A DNA stretch of 39,426 nt from Actinomycetes bacterium (GTDB taxonomy: Bacteria > Actinomycetota > Acidimicrobiia > Acidimicrobiales > Palsa-688): the NCBI GenBank assembly GCA_021787035.1, contig JAJYMM010000175.1:1-39426 (forward strand), written 5' to 3'. Position numbers and translations under genes: made by a program. Position 1 is the stretch's first letter. Each line of letters starts with the position of its first letter. Below the pieces are notes generated by a model that worked only from the letters and a program-made list of their open reading frames with translations, was not told where the DNA came from and searched no databases. Of this stretch, positions 23,775 to 32,258 are shown piece by piece.

Positions 23775-24682
23775 TGGCGACGACGCTCGGGGCCGCCGCC
23801 GAGGCGACTCGGCTGAAGCCAGGCACGCGCTGGCGCTGGAGGGCCGGCACCAAAGGGCGGCGCGAGCGCCCCGTGGTGGTGGTGGGCAGGCATTTCGTAC
23901 TGATCGTGGCGACGGCGCTTTTTTTTGGCCCGTTCCTCTGGATGATCCTCACGAGCTTGAAGAGCTCCTCGGCGGCACTCGTTTACCCCCCCACCTTGTT
24001 GCCACGCCATTGGCATTGGGGCAACTACATCGACGTGTTCAAGGTCGCGCCGTTTGGCACCTTCTATCTGAACAGCATCATCCAGGCCGTCGGGAGCACG
24101 GTCGGTCAAGTGGTCACGAGCGCGTTCGCCGGGTATGCCTTCGCGCGGCTACGTTTCCCAGGCCGCCAGGTGATCTTCGTCATATTGCTCGGGGCGCTTC
24201 TCGTCCCGTTCCAAGTCGTCTTCGTGCCCCTTGTGCACCTGCTCGCCACCTTTCACTGGCTGAACAGCTACCAAGGGCTGATCATCCCCAACATCCCGTC
24301 GATCTTCGGGGCGTTCCTCTTCCGCCAGTTTTTCGCCAGCTTCCCCTCTGAGCTAGAAGACGCGGCCTCGGTGGACGGTGCCGGCATCTTGCGCCGGTTC
24401 GTGAGCGTGGTGGCGCCTCTTTCCAGGAGCACCGCGGGCGCCTTCGCGATCCTCGCTTTCATCTACAACTGGAACAATTTCTTCTACCAGTTCATCATCG
24501 TGAGCAGTAACCGGTACATGACGGTCCAGCTCGGCTTGGTCCTTTTCCAGTCTCAGCAGACGGCGAGCGAGTTCAACTTGCTGATGGCGGCGTCCGCGAT
24601 CGCGGTCGTGCCGGTCTTGATCGTGTTCCTCATCTTCCAGCGCCAGATCGTACGAGGCATAATGCTCGGGGGTCTCAAATAA
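23774..24682 (+). CDS. Sugar ABC transporter permease 2 (MalG-like)
   Basis: The 302-residue protein starts at ATG 23774, overlapping the upstream stop. The frame is open further upstream, but that part lies inside the first permease gene. Six membrane segments begin at VLIVATALFFGPFLWMIL. The EAA loop is LEDAASVDGAG with RRFVSVVAPL. It forms the heterodimeric channel with the preceding permease. No ATPase gene is present in the operon, so a shared MsiK-type ATPase encoded elsewhere is likely. Confidence 0.93.
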   Translation: MATTLGAAAEATRLKPGTRWRWRAGTKGRRERPVVVVGRHFVLIVATALFFGPFLWMILTSLKSSSAALVYPPTLLPRHWHWGNYIDVFKVAPFGTFYLNSIIQAVGSTVGQVVTSAFAGYAFARLRFPGRQVIFVILLGALLVPFQVVFVPLVHLLATFHWLNSYQGLIIPNIPSIFGAFLFRQFFASFPSELEDAASVDGAGILRRFVSVVAPLSRSTAGAFAILAFIYNWNNFFYQFIIVSSNRYMTVQLGLVLFQSQQTASEFNLLMAASAIAVVPVLIVFLIFQRQIVRGIMLGGLK

Positions 24683-24696
24683 CCCAAAGTAATGAT

Positions 24697-25662
24697 GTGA
24701 CCATGGTGGGGCTGGCGGGGAGCGGTTCGGTTGTTGGCCTTGACGTTGGTGGGACGCTCCTGAAGGCCGTGGCAGTCGGGCCGGAAGGCGGGGTCACGGC
24801 GCGTGTGCGGCAGCCGACGGCGGCCGGTGATGGTGCTGGCGCCCTCATGGAAAGGGTTGTCGCTTTGCTGGTCGGGATGCGCGACGAGCTCCTCGCCAGA
24901 GGCGAGGTGCTACGCGCCGTGGGGCTGGCGGTGCCAGGCGTGATCGACGAGGAGGCCGGCGTGGTGCGTTTCGCAGCCAACCTCGGGTGGCGCGACGTGG
25001 AGGTGACCTCTTTCGTTGCGCGCCGCCTCGGTGTGCCGGTCTATTTGGGCCACGACGTCCGTTCTGGGGCCCTAGCGGAGGGCGTCCTCGGTGCTGCTAG
25101 GGGGGTCGATGACTTTTTGTTCCTCCCGATCGGCACCGGGATCGCCGCTGCCCTCGTGCTGGGTGGCCAGGTGAGAGCCGGTCCCAGGGGCTCAGCCGGG
25201 GAGCTCGGCCACCTGGTCGTGGAACCGGGAGGCCCACCCTGCCGCTGCGGGGCGAGGGGTTGCCTCGAGACCCTAGCCTCCGCGTCGGCCTTGGCTCGGC
25301 GCTACCAGGAGCAGGTGCCCGGCTCGACCCTCGAGGCCCCTGCCGTCGCCGTGCTCGCCGCGCAGCGCGACACCGTCGCCCTTGCGGTGTGGTCCTCGGC
25401 GGTCGGCTCCCTTGGGCAGGTTCTTGCCGGGGTGCAGAGCCTCGTGGACCTGGATCTCGTGGTGGTCGGTGGCGGTTTGGCCAACGCGGAGCGCCTGCTG
25501 GCCGACCTCGAAGGGGCGATAGCCGCACGCCTTCCCTGGCAGGTCGCCCCGCGGCTCACCACGGCGGCGCTCGGCGACGAAGCCGGCTCCCTCGGTGCCG
25601 CCTTGCTTGCTCGAGCCGGTGGCGGTGCGGTGCGGCTGGGCAGTGCTGCGGCCCTGTCCTGA
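24697..25662 (+). CDS. ROK-family sugar kinase
   Basis: The 321 residues show the phosphate-binding loop VVGLDVGGTLLKAVAV, the region GHDVRSGALAEG holding the likely catalytic Asp, and the zinc motif CRCGARGCLE of true ROK kinases. A second ATP-site motif lies in VVGGGLANAE. It probably phosphorylates the imported or processed sugar with ATP. Unlike the ROK protein at 17848 it has no DNA-binding domain. GTG 24697 gives MTMVGL, and an ATG at 24703 is an alternative. It lies 14 nt after the permease gene, in the same operon. Confidence 0.92.
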   Translation: MTMVGLAGSGSVVGLDVGGTLLKAVAVGPEGGVTARVRQPTAAGDGAGALMERVVALLVGMRDELLARGEVLRAVGLAVPGVIDEEAGVVRFAANLGWRDVEVTSFVARRLGVPVYLGHDVRSGALAEGVLGAARGVDDFLFLPIGTGIAAALVLGGQVRAGPRGSAGELGHLVVEPGGPPCRCGARGCLETLASASALARRYQEQVPGSTLEAPAVAVLAAQRDTVALAVWSSAVGSLGQVLAGVQSLVDLDLVVVGGGLANAERLLADLEGAIAARLPWQVAPRLTTAALGDEAGSLGAALLARAGGGAVRLGSAAALS

Positions 25663-25731
25663 CGCCGGCTGGCCGGGGGTGCAAGGCTCCAGCATCACCG
25701 CAACGGGCAGGACGAGGAGGAGGGGAAAGAG

Positions 25732-26910
25732 ATGGGCGAGCTGAGGTTCGCAGTGGTCGGTAACGGCTTGCGAGGCGGGTTGGCGCGCCACGCCCACAGC
25801 CCAGCCACGGGGATGTCCGTGGTCGCCGTCTGCGACGTGCGCGCCGAGCGCCTCGACAAAGCCCGAGAGTGGTATGGCGAAGGCTTGCGGACCTACCTTG
25901 AGCTCGACGAACTGCTCGAAGGCGACGACATAGACGCGGTCTTCGTGCTCACGCCCGACTACCTCCACGAAGAGCAGGCGTGCAAGGCCTTGGAGGCGGG
26001 CAAGGCTGTTTACCTGGAAAAGCCGATGGCGATAAGCGTCGAAGGCGCGGACCGTATCTTGGCAAGCGCAGTGCGAAGTGGGAATGTCCTTTATGTAGGC
26101 CACAACATGCGCCACATGAACTTCGTTGTCCAGATGAAGTGCCTCATTGACAGGGGCGAGGTCGGCCAGGTTAAGGCCATCTGGTGCCGGCATTTCGTCG
26201 GCAACGGGGGCGACTACTACTTCCGTGACTGGCACGCGGACCGTCGCTACAGCAATTCGCTATTGCTCCAAAAGGGCTCACACGACATCGACGTCATCCA
26301 TTGGCTGGCCGGAGGTTATACGGCGGCGGCCCAGGCCTTTGGAGGGTCGTTCGTCTACGCCGAGGCCGGGAAGCGGAGGCAGTCGCCGGCGCCTGTACCT
26401 TCTTGGACGAGTGACGACCTCGTCCGGCACTGGCCGCCGCGTTCGCTCCCCGACCTCAACTCGGTCATAGACGTGGAGGACCTCGCGCTCGTACAGATGC
26501 AGCTGGACAACGGCGTGCTTGCGACCTATGACCAGTGCCACTTCACACCGGACTATTGGCGCAATTTCACCGTGATCGGCGACGAGGGGAGGCTCGAGAA
26601 CTTCGGCGACGGCGGGCCAGGAAGCTGCATCAGGCTCTGGAACCGGCGCTGCTCTTACGACGCATCTGGCCATGAGACGATCGAAGTGGCGGAGGGAAAG
26701 GGTGGTCATGCGACGGCGGACCAGCGCTGTGTTGAGGAGTTCGTCGCAGTGCTCCGAGGGGAAAGGCCGCCGGCGGTGAGCCCGACCGTCGCCGCTCGCC
26801 AAGCCGTCGCCGCGGCGTGCGCGGCGACGGCCTCGTTGCGGGCTGGCGGCGGCGTGGTCTGCCCGGTCCCTTTGGCGCCCGAGCTAGAGCGAGCTTTCTC
26901 GATGAGCTAG
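25732..26910 (+). CDS. Gfo/Idh/MocA-family oxidoreductase 3
   Basis: This 392-residue member has the Rossmann motif FAVVGNGLRGG, the EKPMAIS segment and an active-site stretch with FRDWHADRRYSN and LLQKGSHDIDVIHWLAGG. It is larger than the other two, with an insertion rich in aromatic residues typical of members acting on glycosides or larger sugars. A ribosome-binding site (gaggaggggaaagag) lies just upstream of ATG 25732. It is the last gene of the operon, 69 nt after the kinase gene. Which sugar carbon it oxidises cannot be told from sequence. Confidence 0.92.
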   Translation: MGELRFAVVGNGLRGGLARHAHSPATGMSVVAVCDVRAERLDKAREWYGEGLRTYLELDELLEGDDIDAVFVLTPDYLHEEQACKALEAGKAVYLEKPMAISVEGADRILASAVRSGNVLYVGHNMRHMNFVVQMKCLIDRGEVGQVKAIWCRHFVGNGGDYYFRDWHADRRYSNSLLLQKGSHDIDVIHWLAGGYTAAAQAFGGSFVYAEAGKRRQSPAPVPSWTSDDLVRHWPPRSLPDLNSVIDVEDLALVQMQLDNGVLATYDQCHFTPDYWRNFTVIGDEGRLENFGDGGPGSCIRLWNRRCSYDASGHETIEVAEGKGGHATADQRCVEEFVAVLRGERPPAVSPTVAARQAVAAACAATASLRAGGGVVCPVPLAPELERAFSMS

Positions 26911-27169
26911 GACGAGGCGCCGCGAGGCTGCCCTCAAGCGGGCCGCCAATTGGACCGTGCCGTAGGCCAGGCTCACCCTGACCGCCGGAGGCACCCTCAC
27001 CCCGAGGTGCTCCAGGTCCTCGGCCCCCGCCCGCTCCTCGCTGAGGCCGCGACCGCCGCCCGTTTTCGGCGGCGCTGGGGTCGTACCCAGACGTGGTGGC
27101 TTGTGGGTATCTTCCGCGCGAGGTGGCGCAGATGTAACCTAGCAACATCGAAAGAGGGGACCAACGTAG

Positions 27170-28312
27170 TTGCCGGGACGAGGTGCGCCGGGCCGCGAGG
27201 CAGCGTCGCTGCGCGCCGTGAGCGCTGCTAGGGGCACGGAGGTCGCAGCCACCCCGGGATCAAGGGCGCTGACGGCCCTATCGATCCTGCGCGGGGCTGT
27301 CGATTCGGGCGCGACTCCTGGTGGCGTGCTCGCTGCCGGCTGGGGTGACGAGACCGAAGTGCTGTCGGCGTACGGTTGGGCCGAAGCCGGCCCTCCTGGT
27401 GAGCGCCGGGCCATGTCGACAAGTACGGTGTTTGACCTGGCGTCCCTGACCAAGGTCGTGGCGACCCTTCCAGTTGTGCTCCGCCTCCTCGCCGACGGTC
27501 GTATCGGCCTCGGAAGCAAGGTTGCAGATCTGCTGCCTGGATTTGGTACCGGGGCGGCGGCGCGGGCCGAGGTGACAGTCGAGCACCTCCTGACCCACAC
27601 CTCGGGTTTGCCACCTCACCGTGAGTACTGGCGGCTTGGGCTGGGCAGTGCCGAGCTCAGGCAGCGGTTCTTGGAGGAACCGCTCGAGCTCGCCCCAGGC
27701 GACCGGCCCGGGGGCAAGGTCGTCTACTCCGACATCGGCTTCATGCTCCTCGGCTGGCTGGCCGAGGCGGTCACCGGCCGGAGCCTTTCCAGTTTGGTGT
27801 CGGAGTGGGTGGCGGAGCCGCTTGGCCTTGGGGGTACCGGCTACGGGCCGCGACCGGCGGGGGACGTGGCCGCCACCGAGATGGGCCCTGATGGGAGGTA
27901 CATCGTCGGCGTCGTGCACGACGAGAACGCGGCTTGCCTCGTGGCGCCGGTTGGCCACGCTGGGCTCTTCTCGACGCCCGGCGACATCGCTACCTACGCC
28001 CGCGCCTGGCTGTCTGGGAGCGAAGACTGGCTACCACGGCGCTGGCGCGAGGAAGCCGTCCGGGACAGGACGCTCGGGCTCGGTGGCCACCGCGGGCTTG
28101 GCTGGGTGGCGCGCGGCGACGCGTTTGACCCGCTCGGGGAGGCGTGGCCGGCTACGGCCGTGTCCCACACGGGCTTCACGGGCACCTCGCTTGCCTTGGA
28201 CCCGCCCTCGGGCCGCTGGGTCGTGCTCCTCACCAACGACGTGCATTTCGGGCGTGGCCGGGGGACGGTCAAGGAGCTGCGCCGAGCAGTCCATGAGGCC
28301 CTCGCCCCATGA
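27170..28312 (+). CDS. Serine beta-lactamase-family hydrolase, AmiE-like candidate
   Basis: The class C beta-lactamase/esterase fold is shown by S92-L-T-K95, Y186-S-D and H333-T-G. The segment VVHDENA and the following GHAGLFSTPGDI match the subgroup linked to cell-wall recycling. Family knowledge: in Bacillus subtilis the murQ-murR-murP cluster includes AmiE (YbbE), a serine hydrolase of this fold that removes peptide from MurNAc. Here the gene overlaps a MurR-like regulator gene by 4 bp and lies near murQ, so MurNAc-L-Ala amidase activity is the best guess. No signal peptide is seen, so it would act in the cytoplasm, unlike AmiE. The TTG start at 27170 gives a long disordered N-terminus, and a later start is possible. 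Confidence 0.88.
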   Translation: MPGRGAPGREAASLRAVSAARGTEVAATPGSRALTALSILRGAVDSGATPGGVLAAGWGDETEVLSAYGWAEAGPPGERRAMSTSTVFDLASLTKVVATLPVVLRLLADGRIGLGSKVADLLPGFGTGAAARAEVTVEHLLTHTSGLPPHREYWRLGLGSAELRQRFLEEPLELAPGDRPGGKVVYSDIGFMLLGWLAEAVTGRSLSSLVSEWVAEPLGLGGTGYGPRPAGDVAATEMGPDGRYIVGVVHDENAACLVAPVGHAGLFSTPGDIATYARAWLSGSEDWLPRRWREEAVRDRTLGLGGHRGLGWVARGDAFDPLGEAWPATAVSHTGFTGTSLALDPPSGRWVVLLTNDVHFGRGRGTVKELRRAVHEALAP

Positions 28313-29400
28313 CCAGCCCCGCGACCGGGTCGGCAAGCGGTCCCGGCCGGCGCGCTGTGGGTTCTAGAGCTGTAGCGCCAGGCGGTGGCGCCGGCGGCCA
28401 AGAGACCGGCAGTCAGGACAGCCGCAGTCAGGACAGCCGCAGTCAGGACAGCCGCAGTCAGGACAGCCGCAGTCAGGACAGCCGCAGTCAGGACGATGAG
28501 GTGCAGGCCTTGGCGGTCGGGCCCATAGCGAAGCTCGACGGCGTGCCCGCCCACGTAGAGTCACTGCTGCCGTCGCTCGCGCCATCCGAGCAGAGGGTCG
28601 GGCGCGTGATCCTTTCCCTCCCAGGGAGCGCCGCTCACCTGACCATCACCGAACTTGCCAACATGGCGGATACTTCCGAGACCACCGTTGTCCGTTTCGT
28701 ACGTTCGATCGGGCTCGGGAGCTACTCGGAGCTACGGATAGGCCTCGCCAAAGCGGCCGGGCGAGCGTCGGCCGAGCCGGTCCCGCGCTTGTCGCCCGAC
28801 ATCAGCCCCGACGACGACCTCGCGACCGTTGTCGCGAAGGTGGGCACCGCCGATGCGCAGGCAGTCGCAAGCACGGTGGCAAACCTCGACGCCGAAGTCC
28901 TCGGGCGGGTGGTAGAGGCCGTGGAAGCGGCACGCCGCATCGACATCTACGGCGTGGCGGCTAGCGCCGTTGTCGCCACAGACCTGCAACAGAAACTTCA
29001 CCGAATAGGTCTGGTGGCCTTCGCCTGGAGCGATCTTCACCTCGCCTTGCCCTCTGCTGCCAACCTGTCATCTGAAGATGTTGCGATCGCCATCAGCCAT
29101 AGCGGCACGACCGTCGACACGATCGAGGCCCTCGGCCAGGCCAAGCTGGCCGGGGCTACCACTGTTGCCATAACGAACTTCCCGAAGTCGGCGATCGCGG
29201 GAGTAGCCGACATCGTGGTGCGCACAACAGTTTCCGAGACGGCGTTCAGGAGCGGTGCAATGGCGAGCCGGATAGCCGAGCTCGTCGTTGTCGACTGCCT
29301 CTTTACGGCGGTCGCGGAGCGGCGCTACGAGGAGACGGTTTCAGCCCTCGCTCGCACCCGGGACGCGGTGCGGGCCCGTCACCGGAGGCGCCGGCGCTGA
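28309..29400 (+). CDS. RpiR-family regulator with SIS domain (MurR-like)
   Basis: After ~60 low-complexity residues, an RpiR winged helix follows ([32 protein letters not shown]), then a SIS sugar-phosphate-binding domain ([31 protein letters not shown]). Such regulators sense phosphosugars; MurR of E. coli responds to MurNAc-6-P. The gene overlaps the hydrolase by ATGA and precedes the second sugar transporter. A run of SQDSR repeats sits between the start and the DNA-binding domain and has no counterpart in the family. It probably controls the local salvage genes together with the DasR-type site downstream. Confidence 0.92.
   Translation: MTSPATGSASGPGRRAVGSRAVAPGGGAGGQETGSQDSRSQDSRSQDSRSQDSRSQDSRSQDDEVQALAVGPIAKLDGVPAHVESLLPSLAPSEQRVGRVILSLPGSAAHLTITELANMADTSETTVVRFVRSIGLGSYSELRIGLAKAAGRASAEPVPRLSPDISPDDDLATVVAKVGTADAQAVASTVANLDAEVLGRVVEAVEAARRIDIYGVAASAVVATDLQQKLHRIGLVAFAWSDLHLALPSAANLSSEDVAIAISHSGTTVDTIEALGQAKLAGATTVAITNFPKSAIAGVADIVVRTTVSETAFRSGAMASRIAELVVVDCLFTAVAERRYEETVSALARTRDAVRARHRRRRR
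28411..28494 (+). repeat. In-frame 15-bp repeat in the RpiR regulator gene
   Basis: Five identical units of agtcaggacagccgc plus 9 bp of a sixth run from 28411 to 28494 and encode SQDSR five times plus SQD. The copies are perfect, which points to recent expansion. Confidence 0.95.
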
Positions 29401-29492
29401 GTCCTTTAAAGTTACCAAGTCCCCAAGGGTGCGAGTGGTCGCGAGCATTGTCGCGGGCGAGCTCCGCTCCTAAAGCGCCTGCGATGGTCGCC

Positions 29493-29521
29493 TTGACAAT
29501 GCCCACGCCCCGCGCGATGAT
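29493..29521 (+). promoter_or_regulatory. Promoter of the second sugar transporter
   Basis: TTGACA at 29493-29498 is followed after 17 bp by GATGAT at 29516-29521. The predicted transcript start is near 29528, inside the DasR-type operator, and would leave a 5' leader of about 257 nt before ATG 29785. The leader has a GGC-GAAA-GCC hairpin near 29591 but no riboswitch that I recognise. Confidence 0.6.
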
Positions 29522-29522
29522 C

Positions 29523-29538
29523 ACTGGTCTAGACCAAT
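29523..29538. promoter_or_regulatory. DasR/NagR-type operator (dre-like)
   Basis: ACTGGTCTAGACCAAT contains the perfect 12-bp palindrome TGGTCTAGACCA (29525-29536). This is the core of the dre site bound by the GntR-family regulators DasR (Streptomyces) and NagR/YvoA (Bacillus), which control N-acetylglucosamine use and are released by amino-sugar phosphates. It directly follows the -10 box, the classical place for repression. No GntR gene is in the window. Confidence 0.75.
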
Positions 29539-29784
29539 GGGGGCCTCAGCGCGACGGCGCGTGCCCGCCGGACGGCATCAAAAAGGAGGGGGCGAAAGCC
29601 TCGGGTAGGAGACCAAAGGAGCCGCGCCCGACAAGTGCAGGCAAACCTGGGCCGCAGGCGCACCTTGCAGCGCCTTATGTGAATTCACAATATCGCAACG
29701 AAAACCGCCATGCGCGCCAGGCAGGATTGGGGAGCCGGCAGTGTGGCACAGCTGGACAGGACAAGAAAGGTAGGTCAGTTACAA

Positions 29785-31125
29785 ATGCAGTACAACCGAA
29801 CGAAGAGTGGGCGCAACCGGGCGAAGGTGGCCGCCACCATCAGCGTGGCCGCTCTTTCGGCCACCGGGGTCGTAGTGCTACCGAGCGCTGCCTCGGCGGC
29901 AACAACGGGTATCTCCGGACCGCTCAAAATTATCACCTGGGTCAACCCTCCGGCCGTGGCCGCGCTCACCAAGATCGACCAGGAGTTCCAAAAGAAGTAC
30001 CCCAAAGTCAACGTGCAGCTGGAGACCGCGGCCAACGACACCGCTGGGTACGCGACGCTTCTTTCGACGAGCGTGGACTCAGGTACAGCCGACATCGTCA
30101 CTGACAACAACTCGATCCAGCCCTTGCCGCTCCACGCGAACCGTACGACCTTGACGCCGACTGAGCTGTGGGCAGCGAGCGGTGCATACCTCTCCCTCAA
30201 TAACCAGCCCTGGATCCACAGCTTCAGCCAGGCTGCCCTCGGCCTGGAGAGCTATAAGGGCAACGTGTACGGGGTGCTCTCGGGGCAGTACCAGCGCGTC
30301 GTGTTCTACAACAAGGCTGATTTCGCCAAGTACCACTTGAGCGTCCCGACCACCTACAACCAGTTCCTCACGCTCTTGAAGACCTTGAAGGCCGACCACG
30401 TGACGCCTCTCTGGCTCGGTGCAGGTAGCGTGCCGCCCTACGTGCAGGTGTTCCTCACCCAGCCGCTCATGTCCGAGGTTTGGCAGCCTCATGTAGCGGG
30501 CAAAAACCTGACGACCGACATCCAAAATGGTTCGGCAAAATGGACGAGCCCTTACATGGTGCAAACCATGGCGGAAGAGGCAGCTATCGGCCAGTACCTG
30601 GAGCCTGGTTACACAGGCGTTTCCTGGGAGGGCATGCCCGGGGCGTTCGCCAGCAACAAGGCACCAATGCTCCTGGACGGCTCATGGGACCTCGCGACTA
30701 TCCACCAGGACAACCCGAAGCTCCAAGTGGGGAGCTTCCCCTTGCCCGGCAGCAACGTCGCCGCGGACAACCAGCCCACCCTCCAGCCCGACCTCAACTT
30801 CGAGGTCCTGAAGAAGTCCCACAACATCCCCGCTGCGCTCGCTTGGCTCAAGTTCTTTGCCAGCAAGCCCATATACGAGCAGTACGTCGACATGACGGGC
30901 ATCTCGCCGAGTGAGACGGGTGGTACCTACAACAGCTTTGCTGCCGGGGCGCTCGGCAAGTGGCTCGGCAAGGGCATAGAGCTCGGCACCATGATGCCCA
31001 ACCTCGTTGCGACTGAGGGCTACTATGATACGCCGACCGAGTTCCCCCTTCTTCAAGAGGCAGTGATCGCTGGGAGCAAGACGCCCCAGCAAGCCGCCAA
31101 GCTGATCCAGGGCAGCTGGAAGTAG
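29785..31125 (+). CDS. Sugar ABC transporter binding protein 2 (CUT1, amino-sugar candidate)
   Basis: ATG 29785 is chosen because it gives a typical Sec signal peptide (basic start, hydrophobic core, cleavage near ASA-AT) and follows gaaaggtagg. The frame is open for 25 more codons upstream. As in binding protein 1, there is no lipobox cysteine. The mature protein has family 1 binding-protein features: KIITWVNPPAVAALTKIDQEF, FYNKADFAKYHLSVPTTYNQ broken by aromatic ligand residues, and a C-terminal GISPSETGG segment. The DasR-type operator upstream and the MurQ/MurR context suggest uptake of GlcNAc, MurNAc or muropeptide sugars. This is inferred, not seen in the protein itself. Confidence 0.9.
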   Translation: MQYNRTKSGRNRAKVAATISVAALSATGVVVLPSAASAATTGISGPLKIITWVNPPAVAALTKIDQEFQKKYPKVNVQLETAANDTAGYATLLSTSVDSGTADIVTDNNSIQPLPLHANRTTLTPTELWAASGAYLSLNNQPWIHSFSQAALGLESYKGNVYGVLSGQYQRVVFYNKADFAKYHLSVPTTYNQFLTLLKTLKADHVTPLWLGAGSVPPYVQVFLTQPLMSEVWQPHVAGKNLTTDIQNGSAKWTSPYMVQTMAEEAAIGQYLEPGYTGVSWEGMPGAFASNKAPMLLDGSWDLATIHQDNPKLQVGSFPLPGSNVAADNQPTLQPDLNFEVLKKSHNIPAALAWLKFFASKPIYEQYVDMTGISPSETGGTYNSFAAGALGKWLGKGIELGTMMPNLVATEGYYDTPTEFPLLQEAVIAGSKTPQQAAKLIQGSWK

Positions 31126-31180
31126 TAGTCCGCCAAGCGGCCGTAGGACAATTGCAAAGAAACAGCAATAGCGGTAACCA

Positions 31181-32233
31181 ATGAGCGACAGAGGCGCCCC
31201 TGCGGTGACTACAGGGGCGCCCCGTGGCTCCGTGCAGCCTGGCGCTGCGCGCTCGGGGGGGCCGCCGCGGAGCCGGCGCAGGCTGACGGTGAGCCGGCCC
31301 TCCCGGAAGGGTTCCTGGGTGCGACAAGCAGGCCCCTCGCCAGCGCGGCTCCTGTCGCGGTCCTCCAGGGCGTGGATGTGGGCGGGTGTGGGTGTCGGGG
31401 CCGCGTTTTACGTGATGTTTGGGATCGTCCCAGCGGTGGCCAACTTCGTCGTGTCGTTCACCAACTACTCCGGGTTCCCTGGCACGCCCACCTCTTTCGT
31501 CGGTTTCACTAATTACAACATCCTGTTTTCCACTCAGGCGCCGGGGTTCATCTCGAGCATCGTCGCGACCCTGATCTTCGTCGTGGGGGTCACGGTGGTC
31601 CAAAATGCCGTGGGGCTCGCCCTCGCCCACCGCCTCCAAGGGGAAGGCAAGACTGCTTCTGCGCTGCGCGTCCTTGCGTTCTTCCCGATCGTGCTTGGCG
31701 TGACCGTCGTTGGGATCACGTGGCTCCTCCTCTTCGACCCGGTGTCCAGCCCGGCCCAGGTGGTCTTCGGGGCCTTCGGCATACATTCAGCCTTTTTTGG
31801 CGCGAACACTTGGGCAATGACCCTGGTCATAATCGTCCAGGTCTGGCAGAACCTCGGCTTCACGATGGCCGTGTACATCGGGGGCCTGAAGACGATCCCC
31901 GCGTCTATCTACGAGGCGGCCGCGCTGGACGGCGTTTCGGCTTGGCAGCGGCTCCGCTCCATAACTTGGCCGATGATGGCGCCGATGGTCTCGGTTAACG
32001 TGCTGTTTGCCGTTGTCGGCTCCCTTACCACCTACAACCTCATCTATGTCCTCACCGACGGGGCGTTTGGCACCAACACTCTCGGGATGTTCGCCTTCAA
32101 CACGGCGTTCGGCCAGTCCGCTGACCTCGGGTTGGGGGCTGCCGTCACGACGGCGCTTTTCGTAGTGGCGGTCGCTGTCGCCATACCGCTAGTCGCCATG
32201 CTCAGGTCGCGCGAGCGGAGGTTGCTCGCATGA
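31181..32233 (+). CDS. Sugar ABC transporter permease 3 (MalF-like)
   Basis: A ~65-residue basic, disordered cytoplasmic N-terminus precedes six membrane segments beginning at AGVGVGAAFYVMFGIVP. The EAA loop is IYEAAALDGVS with RLRSITWPMMAP. The start at ATG 31181 follows a weak ribosome-binding region 55 nt after the binding-protein gene. It is the first channel subunit of the second importer. Confidence 0.92.
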   Translation: MSDRGAPAVTTGAPRGSVQPGAARSGGPPRSRRRLTVSRPSRKGSWVRQAGPSPARLLSRSSRAWMWAGVGVGAAFYVMFGIVPAVANFVVSFTNYSGFPGTPTSFVGFTNYNILFSTQAPGFISSIVATLIFVVGVTVVQNAVGLALAHRLQGEGKTASALRVLAFFPIVLGVTVVGITWLLLFDPVSSPAQVVFGAFGIHSAFFGANTWAMTLVIIVQVWQNLGFTMAVYIGGLKTIPASIYEAAALDGVSAWQRLRSITWPMMAPMVSVNVLFAVVGSLTTYNLIYVLTDGAFGTNTLGMFAFNTAFGQSADLGLGAAVTTALFVVAVAVAIPLVAMLRSRERRLLA

Positions 32234-32258
32234 GGGATTGCAGCTGGAGGCCCGGAAA

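Noticed and set aside
28411-28494. Possible CRISPR array
   Set aside because: Units of 15 bp follow each other without spacers and code in frame for SQDSR, so it is a minisatellite.
29528-29784. Riboswitch in the leader of the second binding-protein gene
   Set aside because: GGCAAACC-like and GCGAAAGCC-like pieces recall the c-di-GMP-I class but are in the wrong order and lack the other conserved parts.
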